Source of the DNA: Micrococcales bacterium UBA2465 | GTDB taxonomy: Bacteria; Actinomycetota; Actinomycetes; Actinomycetales; Microbacteriaceae | DNA length: 7,112 bases | Direction of reading: 5' to 3' | Assembly: GCA_002342255.1 (NCBI GenBank) | Contig: DDPP01000065.1 | Span: 7,366-14,477, forward strand | In this document: positions 5,621-7,112 of the stretch, one piece after another | Layout of the letters: each line of letters begins with the position of its first letter | Numbering within the stretch: the first letter of the stretch is position 1 | Translations under genes and position numbers: made by a program | The notes under the pieces: model-generated | The model's database searches: none | What the model saw: only the letters and a program-made list of their open reading frames with translations | What the model was told of the DNA's origin: nothing

Positions 5621-5923
5621 TTGCGTTCGAAAAGAACAGCCATTGTCTTAGCTCTTCTCTTTAGCTTCTTTGCCTGGACTTACACCTATAAGACAGATCG
5701 TTTGAAATTCTGGGCTGGCTTCACCCTGTCGGCCGCCCCAGCCCTACTTGCGACTATGAGTTACCTACCGGGGTTTGTTTCTACTTCCCCCAACCAAGAA
5801 GAAGTGAATTCGCTATACACATTTAGTGTCTTAGCTTGGATAAGTTGGTCTCTATTTGTTGTTTTAGCTCTCATTGATGCAATCAGGAGACCAAACTCTT
5901 TCTATAACAACTACTCCGCCTAG
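5621..5923 (+). CDS. Small three-segment membrane protein, zinc-ribbon-less relative of the divergent gene
   Basis: This 100-residue protein has hydrophobic segments near 5-23, 29-49 and 65-86. It aligns by eye with the membrane part of the protein encoded at 5002-5475. RSKRTAIVLALLFSFFAWTYTYKTDRLKFWAGF matches KSKTTAVLLAVFLGFWAWLYTFQVNKTKFFIGL, and DAIRRPNSFYNNY (86-98) matches DNARRPESFYLNY. The N-terminal Cys4 ribbon and the Cys-containing loop are absent, so it is either a shortened duplicate or a partner subunit of the same complex. The start is TTG with an excellent GAAAGGAG. The two genes diverge from a shared 145-bp region, so joint regulation is possible. The function is unknown, and no enzyme motif is visible. 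Confidence 0.85.
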   Translation: MRSKRTAIVLALLFSFFAWTYTYKTDRLKFWAGFTLSAAPALLATMSYLPGFVSTSPNQEEVNSLYTFSVLAWISWSLFVVLALIDAIRRPNSFYNNYSA

Positions 5924-5966
5924 CCTTTGTTACAGATATAGAGGCTCTAATTCAGCAGTTAGATAG

Positions 5967-5991
5967 GGCAAATCCAAGATTGCTCTTTGCC
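5967..5991. promoter_or_regulatory. Inverted repeat over the -35 region of the ABC exporter gene
   Basis: GGCAAA (5967-5972) and TTTGCC (5986-5991) are perfect 6-base arms around 13 nt. The right arm falls at about -33 to -28 of the predicted leaderless start. It could be an operator, but 6-base arms with a free spacer arise by chance, so this is weak. A second short palindrome, TAGAG-G-CTCTA, lies at 5939-5949. Nothing else was recognised in the 95-base gap. Confidence 0.2.
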
Positions 5992-6006
5992 ATCCAATGT
6001 GAACAC

Positions 6007-6012
6007 TAGGCT
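6007..6012 (+). promoter_or_regulatory. -10 element of a likely leaderless promoter for the ABC exporter
   Basis: TAGGCT lies exactly 6 nt before the ATG at 6019, the same hexamer form (TAGnCT) and spacing as at the glycosyltransferase gene. No Shine-Dalgarno sequence is present. Confidence 0.5.
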
Positions 6013-6018
6013 GAACCC

Positions 6019-7112
6019 ATGAGCATGCATGGTGGGCCGATGGGCCGTTTCGGTGGCGACGTAGACAGTATTAGAGAAAAGAACGCAAAGGCCCCAAAAA
6101 TTGCCCATCTAGGCAAAAGAATCTTTGGACTCTTCGCTCCCCATAAAGCAACTTTCACTCTCACCATTTCACTAATTCTTATCAGCGCTGGCTTGAGCAT
6201 CATCCCACCGCTATTGATCCAAGAGGCTTTCAACGTGGGACTATTCCCTAAATCAGGTAATCCTGATTTAGGTTTGTTGACCACTCTGGTCTGGATCATG
6301 ATTGGCATCTATGTGCTAAATGGTTTACTAGGTGTTGCTCAAACCTACCTAACCAGCAAAGTTGGCAACCAGGTTATGGGAACTCTTAGAGTGAAGCTGT
6401 TTGACCACCTGCAATCCATGGAATTAGCCTTTTTCACTAAAACTAAAACGGGAGTTATTCAATCCAGATTGCAGAACGACGTTGGTGGTGTTGCCAGTGT
6501 TCTAAGTAACACCGTTTCAACAGTCGTTGGTAACACTGTCACAGTGTTAGCTGCAGTGGTTGCCATGTTGATTCTTAGCTGGCCACTAACCATAGTGGCC
6601 ATGATCTTGTTACCGCTGATGGTTTTGATGCAACGCAAAGTAGGTCAAGTGAGAGGAAAAATCGCCGGTAAGACCCAAGAGTCTTTGAGTGAGATGTCAG
6701 CAATTACTCAAGAAGCACTGGGTGTCAGTGGAATCTTGCTAGCTAAGTCTTTTGGTAGACAAAAGCAAGAAGTAAATCGATACGCCTTAGAAAATCAGAA
6801 TCAAATAAAACTTCAAATCAGACAAACCATGAGTGGTCAAGGCTTTTTCACCATGGTCCAGATCTTCCTATCCTCAATTCCTGCAGTTATTTACCTAGTA
6901 GCCGGTTGGTTAATTACTCATGACTTTTTACTAACAGCTGGAACGGTGGTTGCCTTTACTACTGCTCAGTCCAGGCTCATGTTCCCATTGATGGGTATCA
7001 TGCAAATAGCTTTAGACCTGCAAACATCTAAAGCTTTGTTTGCTCGCATCTTTGAATACCTGGACCTAGTGCCAGCAATTAGAGAACCTGAAGAACCTAA
7101 GAAGATTGCTAA
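6019..7112 (+). CDS. ABC exporter, fused permease/ATPase type, membrane half only (3'-truncated by the window edge)
   Basis: The frame is open from ATG 6019 to the last base, giving 364 residues. The start is supported by the Gly/Met-rich leader MSMHGGPMGRFGG, common in actinobacterial exporters of this kind, and by the leaderless promoter. Six membrane helices are estimated near 44-66, 88-110, 165-185, 189-205, 277-299 and 306-325, as in a type IV (MsbA/Sav1866-like) half-transporter. KTGVIQSRLQNDVGGV (142-157) corresponds to the conserved G-x-x-x-SRL-x-x-D loop, and EMSAITQEALGVSGILLAKSFGRQKQE (225-251) to the intracellular coupling-helix region. FARIFEYLDL (341-350) leads towards the nucleotide-binding domain. 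The Walker A, signature and Walker B motifs lie beyond the window, so the ATPase half is expected, not seen. Drug or lipid export is typical of the family; the substrate is unknown. Confidence 0.93.
   Translation, partial: MSMHGGPMGRFGGDVDSIREKNAKAPKIAHLGKRIFGLFAPHKATFTLTISLILISAGLSIIPPLLIQEAFNVGLFPKSGNPDLGLLTTLVWIMIGIYVLNGLLGVAQTYLTSKVGNQVMGTLRVKLFDHLQSMELAFFTKTKTGVIQSRLQNDVGGVASVLSNTVSTVVGNTVTVLAAVVAMLILSWPLTIVAMILLPLMVLMQRKVGQVRGKIAGKTQESLSEMSAITQEALGVSGILLAKSFGRQKQEVNRYALENQNQIKLQIRQTMSGQGFFTMVQIFLSSIPAVIYLVAGWLITHDFLLTAGTVVAFTTAQSRLMFPLMGIMQIALDLQTSKALFARIFEYLDLVPAIREPEEPKKIA
6247..6272 (+). repeat. Perfect 11-bp hairpin inside the ABC exporter coding sequence
   Basis: Arms CCTAAATCAGG (6247-6257) and CCTGATTTAGG (6262-6272) are exact complements around the loop TAAT. 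It encodes Pro77-Gly85, the external loop between helices 1 and 2, about 230 nt into the mRNA. TTTGTT follows, not a clean T run, so a terminator role is uncertain. Confidence 0.75.
6531..6549. repeat. Perfect 19-bp palindrome inside the ABC exporter coding sequence
   Basis: Arms TAACACTGT and ACAGTGTTA flank a single central C. It encodes the start of the predicted third helix (residues 171-177). The odd-centred form looks like a dimeric repressor site, but its place 0.5 kb into a gene makes that speculative. Confidence 0.6.

Noticed and set aside
6006..6308. Minus-strand open frame of 100 codons
   Set aside because: It is antisense to the ABC exporter N-terminus, which has a family-typical leader and helices.

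Overview
The window looks like chromosomal DNA from a streamlined, low-to-medium-GC actinobacterium, probably a small aquatic type such as Microbacteriaceae or the acI/Nanopelagicales group. This placement is inference. The evidence is an MgtA-type mannosyltransferase beside an SGNH/GDSL hydrolase, an ABC exporter beginning with the Gly/Met-rich leader common in Actinobacteria, apparent leaderless promoters (TAGnCT exactly 6 nt before ATG), four TTG start codons among eight genes, and very tight packing. Hand-counted 60-base lines gave about 48% GC in flanking genes and 32-43% in the pxp genes.

Bases 1-2586 form an envelope-lipid block. A 5'-truncated SGNH/GDSL hydrolase (+) converges on a two-gene minus-strand operon that encodes a GT4 glycosyltransferase of the MgtA/PimB type and, overlapping it by 8 nt, a DedA-family membrane protein. 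The hydrolase and DedA stop codons interlock within 4 bases.

Bases 2587-2744 are a divergent control region with two clean operator-like palindromes, a likely leaderless promoter for the glycosyltransferase and a candidate -10 for the pxp operon. Bases 2745-5001 are the overlapping operon pxpA-pxpB-pxpC, encoding the ATP-dependent prokaryotic 5-oxoprolinase that converts 5-oxo-L-proline to L-glutamate.

Bases 5002-5923 hold two divergent genes for related small membrane proteins. The minus-strand one carries an N-terminal zinc ribbon; the plus-strand one has only the membrane part. Both end in the same RRPxSFYxNY tail and both begin with TTG behind strong ribosome binding sites. The function is unknown, and this pair is the least-described part of the window.

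Bases 6019-7112 are the N-terminal membrane half of an ABC exporter that runs off the window. Its coding sequence contains a perfect 11-bp hairpin and a perfect 19-bp palindrome. No tRNA, rRNA, CRISPR array, insertion sequence or strong intrinsic terminator was found. The longest gene-free stretch is 158 bases.
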